From Aulostomus chinensis (Eukaryota; Chordata; Actinopteri; Syngnathiformes; Aulostomidae): a stretch of 64,000 nt of DNA. Below are positions 53,001-63,723 of the stretch, piece after piece. The DNA is taken from NCBI GenBank assembly GCA_037954235.1, contig JBBMOA010000018.1:3042001-3106000 (forward strand), given 5' to 3'. Every line of letters begins with the position of its first letter. Position 1 is the stretch's first letter. Under the pieces are notes generated by a model that worked only from the letters and a program-made list of their open reading frames with translations, was not told where the DNA came from and ran no database searches. The translations under genes were made by a program, and so were the position numbers.

Positions 53001-53097
53001 ATAAAGCGGCAGAATGAAGCAGTAACTTTAACATTAATTGAGAGAATCCCCTTCCTGAGGGCTGCGTCCTGTCACTCATGTTTTGTGTCTCTATATG

Positions 53098-53100
<3 letters not shown>

Positions 53101-53149
<49 letters not shown>
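53101..53149. repeat. (GT)n microsatellite
   Basis: A perfect TG array of about 24 units in the gjc1 3' flank. Confidence 0.97.
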
Positions 53150-53152
<3 letters not shown>

Positions 53153-53346
53153 GACAACAGCGCTACGCTAACTGCTGCTCAGGAGCTGATGAGAACAGCA
53201 GGTAGCTTTTCTTTTAATTCACTCCTTACATGAGAATTCCTGAATGGTGCAGATGAATTTTCTAAAACTTTCTTTTCCACCCCCCCCTTGCTCTTTATGG
53301 CTACTGATCAACTCCCCACTCGTGTTTCCTCTGCTTAGTATTTGAC

Positions 53347-53359
53347 TGCCCTCTGGTGG
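53347..53359 (-). promoter_or_regulatory. CTCF-like motif, reverse orientation
   Basis: TGCCCTCTGGTGG on the plus strand is the complement of CCACCAGAGGGCA, a full match to the CTCF core. It lies about 0.85 kb past the gjc1 stop codon. Confidence 0.55.
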
Positions 53360-53708
53360 TGTCATCAGTAGAGTTTCCCCCCTTGCTGGGGGAGCACACA
53401 CACCAGTTGCCATTGATTCCCGTGTCCAGCGACCAGCTTTTCTATTACAAACCTTGTGTCAGTTCAGTCTTCCTAGTGGTTCAGTGTTAGATGCACAAGG
53501 CTGCAATATCAACATGTGTAATGGGGAAGGTTTAAAGCCATTACTACAATATAATGAGACCAAAACACTGTTTGTGAGATGCAAGTGTCAGTGCCAAGAT
53601 TTTACACTCTGAAGCCTGGTTGTTTGTAGCTTTGGAATACCGCGGCCACTCCGGTGTGGAACACGCCAACGTGAGACCAACCCTTTTGTAAAAGTCACCC
53701 GTTTTTTT

Positions 53709-53730
53709 GTATGTATGTATGTGTGTGTGT

Positions 53731-53771
<41 letters not shown>
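53709..53771. repeat. Compound (GTAT)n/(GT)n microsatellite
   Basis: GTAT units pass into an interrupted GT array. Confidence 0.96.
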
Positions 53772-54468
53772 GCTTTTTTGAAGAAAAAAAATCCATTTTT
53801 ATGTTTGAGGTAGTGTTTTATATTTAAAAAAAAAATAACGCTTTTTTATCGAGGTTTTTTTTTGTAATAGATCAAAAGAAGGTTTTAAAAGTTGAATTAG
53901 TTGTATGGGTATTTATGGTTCTTGTGTTTTGAATTGCCTTCCAATTGTAAAAAATGTGAAATGACATAGTATATTTTTATAAATCGTAGGCTACAGTGAC
54001 TTTGTGAAGAAAAAAAAACAAAAAGCCAGACTCTCCTTGTGTGTTCCAGTATCAGTATTTAATGTATGTAGCGACCCTCCGGGGCTTTGATAAACAGTGT
54101 TATTCCTTTTCCAACATTGTTCTGACATCTTAACAGATTTGTGTTGAGGCGAAATGGCTGATGGGGAAGGACATGAAGTGCCAAATTAGTGCCCCACAGA
54201 AGCTCCCCGAACAAGCGCGCTCATTTCAGCTCGCACGCTCAGTCCCTGAGTATCATCTGACAGATCTATCACGTTGAATTGTGAAATACCCCAGCGAACC
54301 GGGCCCCGCGTGACGCTGAGGGCCTCCCGACGTGGTGGTGACTTCCTTTGCATGTATACAAAATAGCAGTGTGCTTTAGTAGAAACAGTCCCCCTCCCTC
54401 CCGGGGGAGAGTTGTGATTCCCTCCCCCGTGAGCTGCTGCTACCACATAACTTGACCTCCCAGAGCTT

Positions 54469-54489
54469 CGTCTTTCTGACAGAAAGACG
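54469..54489. repeat. Short perfect palindrome
   Basis: CGTCTTTCTG and its exact complement CAGAAAGACG are separated by one base. A partial further copy of the arm (TTTTCTGTCAGAGG) follows. Confidence 0.85.
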
Positions 54490-55733
54490 TTTTCTGTCAG
54501 AGGGAGAAACTTCCCAGCAGAACGCTTTGAAGGGTGCATTTTCAAGGATTTATAGATGCGGTGGAAGTGCATGTGTTGATTTCACTGAAGAAAACCAGAC
54601 CTTCAGTGTTGACCGGCTACACTTTTGTTGGATTCCATCAGCTGAAACTACACAAAGATTAACTTTGGTCAAAATCCGCTTCCCAGAAACAGATTCTAAA
54701 GACCATTAGGACTGATATTCTTAGACATGAAAACGAGATGACTAAATAAAAGATAAATTGCTGGGAAATCTTGGGACCTCATCTGCTCGAGCTCAGCAGG
54801 GCCGGCAGGTTGGTGTCACAGCCCAGCAGCTATTCTAGGTTACGTGGCTGAGATATGCCCATTGTAAGGGAAAGGGGGGCAGCTATCCAGGTCAAACTAC
54901 TTACCCTGCAGTGCAGTTATTTATTTGTCTTGTCATTCCCTCTTTTGTCCATTGAGTGAGTCAGAAAGAATGCAAACTTTGTGGAAAGTGAATAGGCCCA
55001 TGGGGCAAATGTGGCTCGAAGAAATGTTTCTTTCCTCTGCCACGTGTTTCCCAAATGGGAACAAGGCGTTGTGACGACAAACACGAAAGAAAAAGTGCTC
55101 TGTCTGGTTTGGTACTCTTGACAGATGAGTGGGTCAGCACGTGCTCTTTGTAATAATGGAATTTCAAGGTAGAAAATGTGGCCTAACACAAGAGAAAATG
55201 TTCTCAACCGTGAATAAACTTGTAATATTTCTGGTTTAGCACCTGTAGCACCATCACCATGTCCGGCAGCTGGAGGTACAAAGGGATTTATCAGACGCAA
55301 CGTGCGAACATGTAGCTGGTTAGAACAACAGGACGTGGACAGACAGTCCTTTCACAGCAGTCTCTGGACTGTAAAGGCACACACCTGAGAACACCTGGTG
55401 TACACAAGGAAGTATTTTGTGGGTCTATTCATCAGGAATACCACAACGTTCAGCCACGTCCGCTGTCAATGTGAGTAATGCCAGACATTTAGAGGAAAGA
55501 CTTGTGTCCTTGGGTGAGACTGTTGCCCCTCTCATAGTGGCAAACACGAGATAAGACGAGAACATTCATGGTTTCTTTAGTACAAACATGCATTTGTGTG
55601 TTTTCTATGCCTTTTCTTAAAATGTACATTCCTTTGAGTGCCACTCTGGTATCACTTGGCAAAGATTTCTTTTCATATTCTCTGATGGATATATTTGATT
55701 TGCATGTAAAGAAGAAATATTTTCCTACAAAAA

Positions 55734-55739
55734 AATAAA
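55734..55739 (+). terminator. gjc1: Candidate distal poly(A) signal of gjc1
   Basis: AATAAA is followed within 40 bases by a G/T-rich stretch (GGAGTGCCTGCGTC, TTCTGTTTGCG). It would give a 3' UTR of about 3.2 kb. Confidence 0.4.
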
Positions 55740-57237
55740 CCAGAAATGCGTATTGAACGGAGTGCCTGCGTCTTCTGTTTGCGCTTCAGAAGAAAAAAAG
55801 AAGAAAAGAAGTAAATGTCAGGAGTAAAACGGCTCCTCGTTTTTTTGAAATGTTGAGTACTGCCTGGCTGTCGCTGTCAGAATGAGATGTGTGTTTGGTT
55901 TTGATCGGCGGGGAGTAGGGGGTCTCTGCGGTCCCATCAGGAGAATTACAGCCGCACAGGCTGATGTCGTGTCACTGGCAGGAGACAGGGGAGATGCCAC
56001 TTCACGTCATGTCAGCGGCGTCATTTTGTTGTCACTTTGGCAGCTGAACTTCAGCTTGTGATAAGAGAACATTTGAGTCTGTGAGGCTTAAAATGACATG
56101 AAATGTACTCCGAGGGTTTGTTCCAGTCAGAGGGTTCAGCGAGGAGGAGGAGGAATCAAAACTAAACTGACGCAATAATCATTACATCACGATAAAGAAG
56201 AAGTATCTGGCTTCCTGCGTATTCTCAGCAATCTGATGTAGGTAAATACCTAGAAACATGAGGTTGCTGGGAACCGCAACAGTCGTGTAGCCTCGCTTCA
56301 ATTTGCCAGAAAAGTGGGCAAAAGCCAACTCAGATTGCAAAGGCATCATTTCATCTTCACTTTTCAGGGGGTGTTCTTGTGAGATATCCACATGGTGTCT
56401 GCATTGTTCTGGGAGCGTCCAGCAACCCAAGCATTCAGTGCCTGTGCTAAAAACTGGAAAAGTTCTTATATTTACAGAGGAAAATGCAATATTTTAAGAT
56501 AGTTGCAACAGTCTGGTGAGGTTTAGGCACAAAAACCACTTTCGTGGGAAAAAAGATAATTGTGTGGTTCAAATTCAAATAAATTATTAAAAATACCTGC
56601 AAATGTCCAGATGTTTTGCTATTGGCTCAAAATCACGCGGGTAATACAAGGACCATGGTGCATTGCTTGTCTTATAGCGTGTTGTTAATTTCCGATGGCG
56701 TCCACTGCCCCTCGCTGTAGCAGCAAAGGTCTCAGATCTCTGTGGTGAATCAGAAGTCTCAGCTTGTACTCGAGGAAGCTCTTTAGACGCTGGCAGCCAG
56801 GAAACCGGGACGATACTTGAGCTGTGGGACCATCACGTGGCAGTGCCGGGGAAGGGCATTGGTCCAGACCAGTGAACCTGCTGAAGAATGTCTTCACAGG
56901 TGAGTGTCGGAAAGTGAGTTGACTGGTGAACAGAGTTTCCTCCTCAGCTCATGCTAAAGAAGTTAGTGTTTCCTTGAGTCTTGCACGAGACGGACACTCA
57001 AACTGTTCATGGCGGCTGCCCCCAGCACATTTGAATGTTTAAATGAGCTACAAGGTGGACCTTTAAATACCAACGACAACAACATATAAATCGATAAGTA
57101 GCTCCGCTCATGCGGCGGGGCAGTGGGTGGCCAGGGCGTACAGAACTTTTAAGCAAGAGAATGCAGCGATGCAGAGCTGAGGCGTGATCTCCACAGCAGC
57201 CACAAATACACATCAGGTTAAACGGAGCTGTGTTCGC

Positions 57238-57250
57238 CCACCAGAGGGCT
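57238..57250 (+). promoter_or_regulatory. CTCF-like motif, forward orientation
   Basis: CCACCAGAGGGCT fits the CTCF core at 12 of 13 positions and is followed by GCTC. It points away from the reverse motif at 53347. Confidence 0.45.
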
Positions 57251-58149
57251 GCTCAGCAAAGGCACGAGGTTCGTTTTACTGAGAGAACCTGAAGGCATCA
57301 TGTAATGACGGCTAGCCAAACCTCAGGCCTGCTGTCCAAACCAGGCCATCTACCCCAGGGGATCAGAGGATCTACGCCCAAAGATTGACCCAAGCTTTCA
57401 CCCTCGGTTCCAGTCTATCAAGAAGGAATCAATCACCGAGTCATGAGAAATATTCCGAAACCATCCAGCATTCTTGGGAATATATTAAACTGGAGCTGCC
57501 TCCTCACATTCTTTTTTCCGCACTGTCTTCGTTTGCGAGTTCCCAGCCAGTTGCCTGGAGAAAAGGCATCAGAAGTGGAAATGGAAAGTATGTTTTGTGA
57601 TTGTCTGTAATAAAAAAAAAAGAAAAAAAGTGTTCCCTGGAGAGGCTGGCCATCAGGAGAAAACCGAGTGCTGCAGCTGGATGTATAACAAGGTCACCGC
57701 TGAATCCCAGGAGCACTCTGGGATGGCAGCTTGTGGCAGCGGGCTATTTTCTCTGAAAAGAAACAAACATTTCCTCCCATTAACGGCCTAATTGGCTGGA
57801 CGCACTGACCCTACACAGATGTCATTTTAGAGACGGTTTACAATTGCCACCATTATGAATATGGAGACGGGGAAGTAAAGGGTTAGACAACAAACTGCCC
57901 CAGTTCTTTCCGAGTCCTCCCTGTTCAGTTATTTTATTTTTTTCAGAGTATAATCCAGATGTTTGCATGCTGGATCCACACGACGGCGTGATCCCCTGAA
58001 GCTGGACGAGCAGGAGAAACTTGGTGAAGTGGAAGGTGCGTGAATGTACGGGCCGTTATCAGCTGTGTGTAATACGAGGGAGTTAAATTTAGCATTAAAG
58101 GTTCAGCGTACGTGTGCAGTCAGCAACATGTGACCCATATCACTGGAGG

Positions 58150-58470
58150 AGTTAAACTCTCACAATCCGTACAGGAGGAGACCCCTCACAACGTTCTCTA
58201 CAGGGGTTCAATGTTCCATTTTTGCTGTTTGGAGAACATCATTCAGGATTTATATGAAATATTTGATAATGGGACATTGATGACCCCTTAAAAGAACCTT
58301 CAGGATGTTCTTTAATGGGCAGTTTAGGGGAACGTTTGCAGAGCTTTCCCTGACTGTCCAGCTTAAAGAACGCTGTAACGGTCTGGGGATGTTCTAAAGC
58401 TGTAACACAAGGGCCCTCACACCTGCAGAGGTGTTCTGAGAACGTTCTGGAAAGATAATAATAGATCCCA
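58150..58470. repeat. AACGTTCT-rich interspersed repeat
   Basis: AGAACGTTCT-like words and their variants recur (AACGTTCTCTAC, GGAGAACATCATT, GATGTTCTTTAA, GGAACGTTTGC, AAGAACGCTG, GAGAACGTTCTGG) over about 300 bases. This recalls fish repeats built on GAACGTTC palindromes. The family is not known to me. Confidence 0.35.
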
Positions 58471-59062
58471 GTTGCATAAAAGTCCCCTGCGGGTCCACAT
58501 CAAGTATCAAAATGGTACTGTTGGTGCTAAAGGAGCGGAACCGTCTTTTGAATGGTAAAATCCCAGTGAATCAGACCAGGGGCGGCTGGTTGTTACACTG
58601 CTGGTGAGGTAATAAACCCTGAGACCACACAACAAAACACGGACTGAAATGAATTAATTTCACATGTGCAAACAATTCAACATCTTCCTGTTTTTCACCA
58701 AGGACACCAAGACATAACTCGCCACGACGATGAAATCCCTTCGAGAACCGATTCCCATCCTCAACCATGACACAGAACTCCCAGTTTGAAAAAAGAAAAA
58801 AAACAAAACAACACTTTGGCAATGCAGGACTGGTTGATGTTAATTAAACTGCAAATGAAGGAGTCAACCAACAGTCCAGATGAGACGGTAAGATGGTAAA
58901 ATGGTGAGAAAATGTGTTGATGCGACTTTGATGGATAAAAAGATGTTGGCAGTTTCTGTGTCACATTCTACAGTGTGAATTCACTCCCACTTAACTGTCA
59001 CTCATCTCCATGTTTATCAAAAGGTAATTTAACCCCCATTCATATAGCAAACTGGAAGATTC

Positions 59063-59086
59063 GTTGTTGTTGTTGTTGTTGTTGTT
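59063..59086. repeat. (GTT)n microsatellite
   Basis: Eight GTT units in tandem. Confidence 0.95.
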
Positions 59087-59372
59087 TTACATCAGATTAA
59101 AATGGTATTGAAATTTACTTAAAAGAGGAGAATCGACACAAGAATGCAAGTTGAAAGCCAAAACCATGATAATGAATCATTCCATTTCCCAGCAAGGAAA
59201 TGAACACCGAGCACAAACTTCTCCCTCGAACTCTCCTAAGAACCGTTCACAAGCAGAAGTGCTGCAGGTTTACAACCTCTACTGACTCAAAGACAACAAA
59301 TCACGCAAGCAGAGACGTCCGCTGGACAGATGAACTCCGGTTCAACCGGTGCGCAAACATGTCTGATAAATG

Positions 59373-61097
59373 TTTATTCACATATTCAACTCCTTCCCCT
59401 CCCACCTCATGTTGCTCAAAACTATAAAATGTCCCCTACAGCTTGTGTGTGATTTATGTGCATGATTACAAGAAAATCAACGCCAGACATAAAAACAGTA
59501 CCAGTCCCAGAATTCCTCCCCGGCCGATCCCTGGTGCAGATGTTCATGTTCCCGAGGAACCCAAACAACAATTTCCCGCCAAAGTGCACAAAGTCAGCAT
59601 CGATTGATTATTTAAATAATGATTTCTTTCTCTCTCACTCTTCTTTGAATAATTAAAAAAAAAAAAGGTACCAATATATGAGTGTTGCCAACCACGATCC
59701 TGCCCCAGTGGCAAGTGTCACCACAGATGGCGTGACCGCGTGTGAGCTGCTCGCCATAGAAACCTTCCTGAAAACACATCTCCTGGGTGTGTTTTCTTGT
59801 GTTGCTCCTGCTTCTCTGTGTGCTGCCTCGGTTCAGTCACGTACGGTGGCCCTGAGAGCTCAACGCGGCTGAAGAAACACATGCAAATAAACAACACCTA
59901 AGAGGAAAGAAAACAAACAAAACAACAACAAAACCAAACAACAACCTGACAACTTGGGCGACGGACAGAAACGTATCGCAAACGACAAACGGAAATATTC
60001 ACATGAAGGAGCTTGAACACATCTGTTAAAATAAACCCCCCCAAAAAAACAGAAGAACTTGGCCGATTCTGCAACGCCACTGACAAAGAGCTGACTTTAA
60101 TAAATTCATGACATCACAATGTGGTGCAAAAAAAAAAAGATTAAAAAAAAAAACAACCAAATACCCGAGTGTATCCAGATGTGTTTCGTTGCTCAGGGCC
60201 CTCTGGATGCCTGTCGCGCTTTGTGTTGCATGAGTTTGCGGAATAATTTTTTTAAAAATATTGCTGATGTGTTATTAATTTCATGTTGCTTTCTTTATTT
60301 TTGCACCTTTTTTAAATTTTTTTTTTTTTTTTTAAGAAATAAAAACGATCAGCCAGAAAGTGCCGTTTGTTTCCTCGCTACTCAACGCTGGATGTCTTGA
60401 GTTCGTCAAGAAGTTTTGGTCTTGGTAGTTCCAAGGTTTTGGCTCGGATGTTTGTGGTGGATCGAGCGTACGATGGGGTAAAGAACACTTTACCAAATAC
60501 AACCTTTGGCGAGGTGTTTGAGAGTTGGTACACGGACGTTTTGTTTGGTCTCCGTTAGCTTCCTTCAACAGCTCCGTGCACACCGTTTTCTTCAGTCTGG
60601 ATTCACCAAGAATTCATCCCTCATCCCACCCCCCCCCCCACCCCCCCCAAAAAATCCTTGTGAATTCAAGACATCTATTTTTTTCAACAACAACAACAAC
60701 AAAAAAGGTTAAAAGCTCGTTGACATTCAATGTGCTGGTGCGTTCATGTAAGAGAGGCAATTTTCCTGTAAAAGAGATACTACATTCAGTGTGATCAGTC
60801 ATAAATTCTTAAAAATAAGGCACGACCGAGTAGACCCTCGCACAGGCCTCACAAAGGCTTCCCGTTTAAGTCAAAGTCACTTCCTCCAGACGCCAGCTGG
60901 ATGATCGTGGTAATAAATACTCAAAGAAACACCGACCTAGTCTGCAAAGATTCTCAGGTACCATCACAGTCCGAGGGCGAACGGACTCCTGCGTCCAGTG
61001 TCATCAACCAAAATAGATCCATTCGCTGAAAACGGACAAGTTAATTAGAGGGTGGACCGATGGGGGGGGGGCTGCTGTGCTGACCGCGGTCACATGG
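59373..61097 (-). other. Sialyltransferase gene 3' UTR and flank
   Basis: On the minus strand, downstream of the stop, AATAAA hexamers occur at 60294-60299 and 59373-59378 (seen as TTTATT on the plus strand), so the 3' UTR may be about 0.8 or 1.7 kb. The stretch includes A-runs, a C-run near 60631-60648 and AAC repeats. No other coding sequence is seen. Confidence 0.45.
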
Positions 61098-61575
61098 TCA
61101 CTTCTCATCTTGTGGACAGTCTCCCAGGTGAAGCTTGAGCACACCCTGACTATGCAGCTGCAACAGGAGCTCAAACTCAGCAGGCATGGTGTGGAATCGC
61201 CCCTTGGGCTTCCTGTCGTCGTAGTAGTGATTGGTCAGCGTGTAGAGACCGTGCGGGTGATTACTGAAAGGCCAAAACCCGTACAGGTGAACGTTGGAAC
61301 AGACTTCCAGCGCCATGCTCGCCATCATGATGCCAGTGCTGAGCCGCTTTGGTTTCAGGCCCTGCGAACGCCAGAAAAGGTCCAGACTTTTAAGGTACTC
61401 CGGGTTGAAGAAGATTGGACGAGCGGGGCTGTTGAAGTCTTCCACGGTGTAGACGACACGCAGGGACAGAGGAGTGTTGAAGCCGTAGGAGAAGGCAGGA
61501 AGGAGAATGAAGGAGTTCCCATAGGTGCTCAGTCTCTCCACAAACGGACGGCGTCGCGACACTAGAGATCCGTAC
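61098..61575 (-). CDS. ST8Sia-type alpha-2,8-sialyltransferase, last exon
   Basis: ST8Sia enzymes are Golgi type II membrane proteins that transfer sialic acid from CMP-Neu5Ac in alpha-2,8 linkage to a terminal sialic acid on glycolipids or glycoproteins. This exon gives 158 codons and a TGA stop at 61098-61100. Sialylmotif S is present (LSTGIMMASMALEVCSNVHL, then YGFWPF), followed by motif III HYYD and motif VS with His in FHTMPAEFELL. The polybasic PST domain of the polysialyltransferases (ST8Sia II and IV) is not seen, so this belongs to the mono/oligo group (I, V, VI and relatives). The wording is closest, from memory, to ST8Sia V and VI. It may be one of the subfamilies described from fish and absent from mammals (VII or VIII), but I cannot decide without a tree. 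The acceptor is TTTCCCAG. Confidence 0.88.
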
Positions 61576-61648
61576 CTGGGAAACAGACATGCACGTTGAT
61601 TGAGATGAAACATGAACACCACCAGGCAACGGTGAGATTCTTGCTCAC

Positions 61649-61741
61649 TTTTCTTGGAGGATGCTCGGGTTTGCCGTCACGAGGTCAGTCTTGATGCCCA
61701 CGTGTTTCTCATAGCCGTCCGCCAAAGGAGGCAGGTTGCAC
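61649..61741 (-). CDS. ST8Sia-type sialyltransferase, penultimate exon
   Basis: One base completes the Arg of the motif L end (FVMR), then 30 codons start CNLPPLADGYEKHVGIKTDL and continue VTANPSILQE, with two bases of a Lys codon. The RCNLPP stretch closing motif L and the D/SLVTxNPSI stretch are family hallmarks. The acceptor is CGTTCAG and the donor GTGAGC, and phases match both neighbours exactly. Confidence 0.9.
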
Positions 61742-61824
61742 CTGAACGAGCAGGCAGAGGTAAAACATTTACTGGATTGTGAAGCAGAGCGGAGCATCGC
61801 CTCATATCTGACGCTGTCCCCCAC

Positions 61825-61937
61825 CTCATCACAAACTGAGCCGAGTCGATCATCTTCCCACAGCTGCTGTCAGTCAGGATCCCTCCGTTACCCACGACAG
61901 CGCACGTGTCCCAGGTTTTATTTGAGAAGGGGTGCTC
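61825..61937 (-). CDS. ST8Sia-type sialyltransferase, exon with sialylmotif L
   Basis: This exon encodes 37 codons, EHPFSNKTWDTCAVVGNGGI then LTDSSCGKMIDSAQFVM, and two bases of Arg. CAVVGNGGI is the start of sialylmotif L, which binds the CMP-Neu5Ac donor, and its Cys forms the conserved disulphide with the motif S Cys. SSCG replaces the SGCG common in ST8Sia I. There is a possible N-glycosylation site at NKT. The acceptor is GGTTGCAG and the donor GTGGGG. Confidence 0.9.
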
Positions 61938-61979
61938 CTGCAACCAACAATGGAGCGCGGTCACTGCTGTTCAAAAAAG

Positions 61980-61999
61980 TGTGTGTGTGTGTGTGTGTA
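61980..61999. repeat. (GT)n microsatellite
   Basis: A GT array of about ten units, followed by GTATAGTATAGC, which recurs at 62021-62032. Confidence 0.95.
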
Positions 62000-62030
62000 T
62001 AGTATAGCTGGACCTGGACCGTATAGTATA

Positions 62031-62035
62031 GCAAA

Positions 62036-62113
<78 letters not shown>

Positions 62114-62118
62114 TTTGC
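62031..62118. repeat. (TA)n array forming an 88-bp perfect palindrome
   Basis: GCAAAG, then 38 TA units (62037-62112), then CTTTGC. Every base pairs with its counterpart across the centre. Confidence 0.95.
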
Positions 62119-62169
62119 TCTGCAATAGCCATCACTTATGCTGCTCGTATTTATTGTAGTTGATTGTAG

Positions 62170-62310
62170 TTTATTAAAGTGTATTATAGTTTTATTGTAG
62201 TTTATTATAGCTACTTCTTTTTAGTGCTCTTGTACTTTGTCTGCTGCTACTTCTCTGTTTCTGCTGCTGTAACAGAGACGAATAAAGGTTTATCTTATCT
62301 TATCTTACAG
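62170..62310 (+). repeat. Possible LINE 3' end with (TTATC)n tail
   Basis: CTGCTGCTGTAACAGAGACG, then AATAAAGGTTTATCTTATC with short TTATC tandem repeats, resembles the 3' end of fish LINE retrotransposons that finish in short tandem repeats. No reverse transcriptase sequence is nearby. It lies in the opposite orientation to the host gene. Confidence 0.4.
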
Positions 62311-62311
62311 T

Positions 62312-62312
62312 T

Positions 62313-62401
<89 letters not shown>

Positions 62402-62410
62402 ATATATACA
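62312..62410. repeat. (TA)n array with TGTA interruptions
   Basis: TA units are interrupted by five TGTA words, and the array ends in TATACACAC. Confidence 0.95.
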
Positions 62411-62690
62411 CACTTTAGTGTGTGTTTGTGTTGAGGAACGGAAAGATCTTCAGTGGTGAGATTTGAGATTTCTTTGGCTTTTAGGGGGGCCTGCAACAGT
62501 CCAGAAAGAAGAAGTCAGACCTGAAGGTGCCTCTTGCAGGGGAAGTGAAACACTCAGAAAAAAATTCACGGAAGTGCAGGTGCTCATAGAGCGCTCCGAT
62601 ATCCATCTCCTCACTTCAGCTGCTCAGTCACTGCGTATTCACAGATTCTTGCCGTCGCTCCTTCTTTGTCGTCTGTTTGCTTCTCTCAGT

Positions 62691-62747
62691 GGGAGAGAGG
62701 GAGGGAGAGGCAACGGACCAGGTTTTGTCTCTCCCTCCCTCTCTCCC
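62691..62747. repeat. Perfect 19-bp purine/pyrimidine inverted repeat (hairpin)
   Basis: The left arm GGGAGAGAGGGAGGGAGAG (62691-62709) and right arm CTCTCCCTCCCTCTCTCCC (62729-62747) are exact complements separated by a 19-base loop. Confidence 0.95.
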
Positions 62748-63040
62748 GACAGAAGCTCGTTTGACTTCGGCTGCAAAAAGATACTTTTTTTCTAAAAAAA
62801 TATTTTTCATTTGTTTTTCTCATCGGCACTGTAAATGTCATGTCTGTTTTGTTTTTGTATGAAACAGAGGAAAATGTTGAAATCTAATTACATGTAAAGA
62901 CAGGTTTAGAGGAGCATCACACCTCAGTCTAACACCACGGAGGGTTTTTCTGTGATTCCATTTTTATAAATATACCATGAATGTAAATCTTTACTTTGCC
63001 CATCCAAAAATTTCATCAGCAGTTTTAGACTTGTGGGAGT

Positions 63041-63075
63041 CACACACACACACACACCCAGACACACACACACAC
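63041..63075. repeat. (CA)n microsatellite, interrupted
   Basis: Two CA runs separated by CCCAGA. Confidence 0.95.
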
Positions 63076-63723
63076 TTTTAACCAAACACGTTTGCTCTTT
63101 CACTCTTAAATGACACATTTTCAATATAAAAGCTGTCTAACAGACGGCGGCACCGTAAAGAACTCCCTCACCAGAAATAAACCAAGTCATGCAGCTGCTT
63201 TGTCGCTGCCAACATGTGAGTGGACACATGACAAGCAGCCAAGGAGTCCCTCCAGTACAGCTGCTGTTCTGGAAACACTCACGGATAAATACTCGTGCTG
63301 CCAGGCCATTAAAAAAATTAATCTAATTAATTACAGGATTTGTAATTAATTAATCCCATTTCAATCTCATATCTGCTTCAGGTCCCCAAGTAGAGAATTT
63401 GAATTCGAGGACATAACGAAATTGTAGTGCGCGACTAATCAAATGAATACACTAAGAAGAGAAGATTTGAAATTTATTGGTGATTGAATAAAACCCAAGT
63501 CGGGGCGTCTTAAGGCCGAGTCGGCGCTTTGACTCGCGACGCGAAGGGACGCGCCACCGCCAAGTACAGGTCCCTCAATGGGCCAAGTTTAAAATGCCCG
63601 TGTCTAGGTAATTACCACTCAAGTGTGCTATAATTAGTCCTGTGTTCATTTTTACAACGCGTTAATTTTCGGTGTAATTAATTAATCTAACTGATGCGTT
63701 AAAGTGACAGCCCTGATAAATAC

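Larger units (their letters stand above)
52501..55760 (+). other. gjc1: gjc1 3' UTR and downstream flank
   Basis: This AT-rich sequence without coding similarity contains GT arrays at 53101-53149 and 53709-53771 and AATAAA hexamers at 52995-53000, 54745-54750, 55213-55218 and 55734-55739. The smooth, AT-rich, run-rich texture to about 54120 looks like a long 3' UTR. Which signal is used cannot be told. A CTCF-like motif lies at 53347-53359. Confidence 0.5.
55761..59372. other. Intergenic between gjc1 and the sialyltransferase gene
   Basis: No gene is seen. Contents are a forward CTCF-like motif at 57238-57250, a repeat-like stretch at 58150-58470 and a GTT run at 59063-59086. Open frames are short. 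Confidence 0.55.
61938..63723 (-). other. Sialyltransferase intron with AT palindrome, retroelement-like tail and hairpin
   Basis: This 1.8-kb GT-AG intron (minus strand, donor GTATTT after ATTAAG, acceptor GGTTGCAG) is unusually repeat-laden. It holds a GT run at 61980-61999, two (TA)n blocks, a TTATC-tailed stretch, a 19-bp purine hairpin at 62691-62747 and a CA run at 63041-63075. Confidence 0.85.

Noticed and set aside
59720..59735. A further CTCF-like word (ACCACAGATGGCG)
   Set aside because: It mismatches the core at three positions including the central CCA, so it was left out of the CTCF layout.
61077..61565. A 162-codon plus-strand frame opposite the last sialyltransferase exon
   Set aside because: The minus strand carries sialylmotifs S, III and VS with matching splice phases, so the plus-strand frame is a shadow.
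61980..62410. TA and GT arrays considered as a CRISPR-like array
   Set aside because: They are simple dinucleotide repeats without unique spacers, and the genome is vertebrate.
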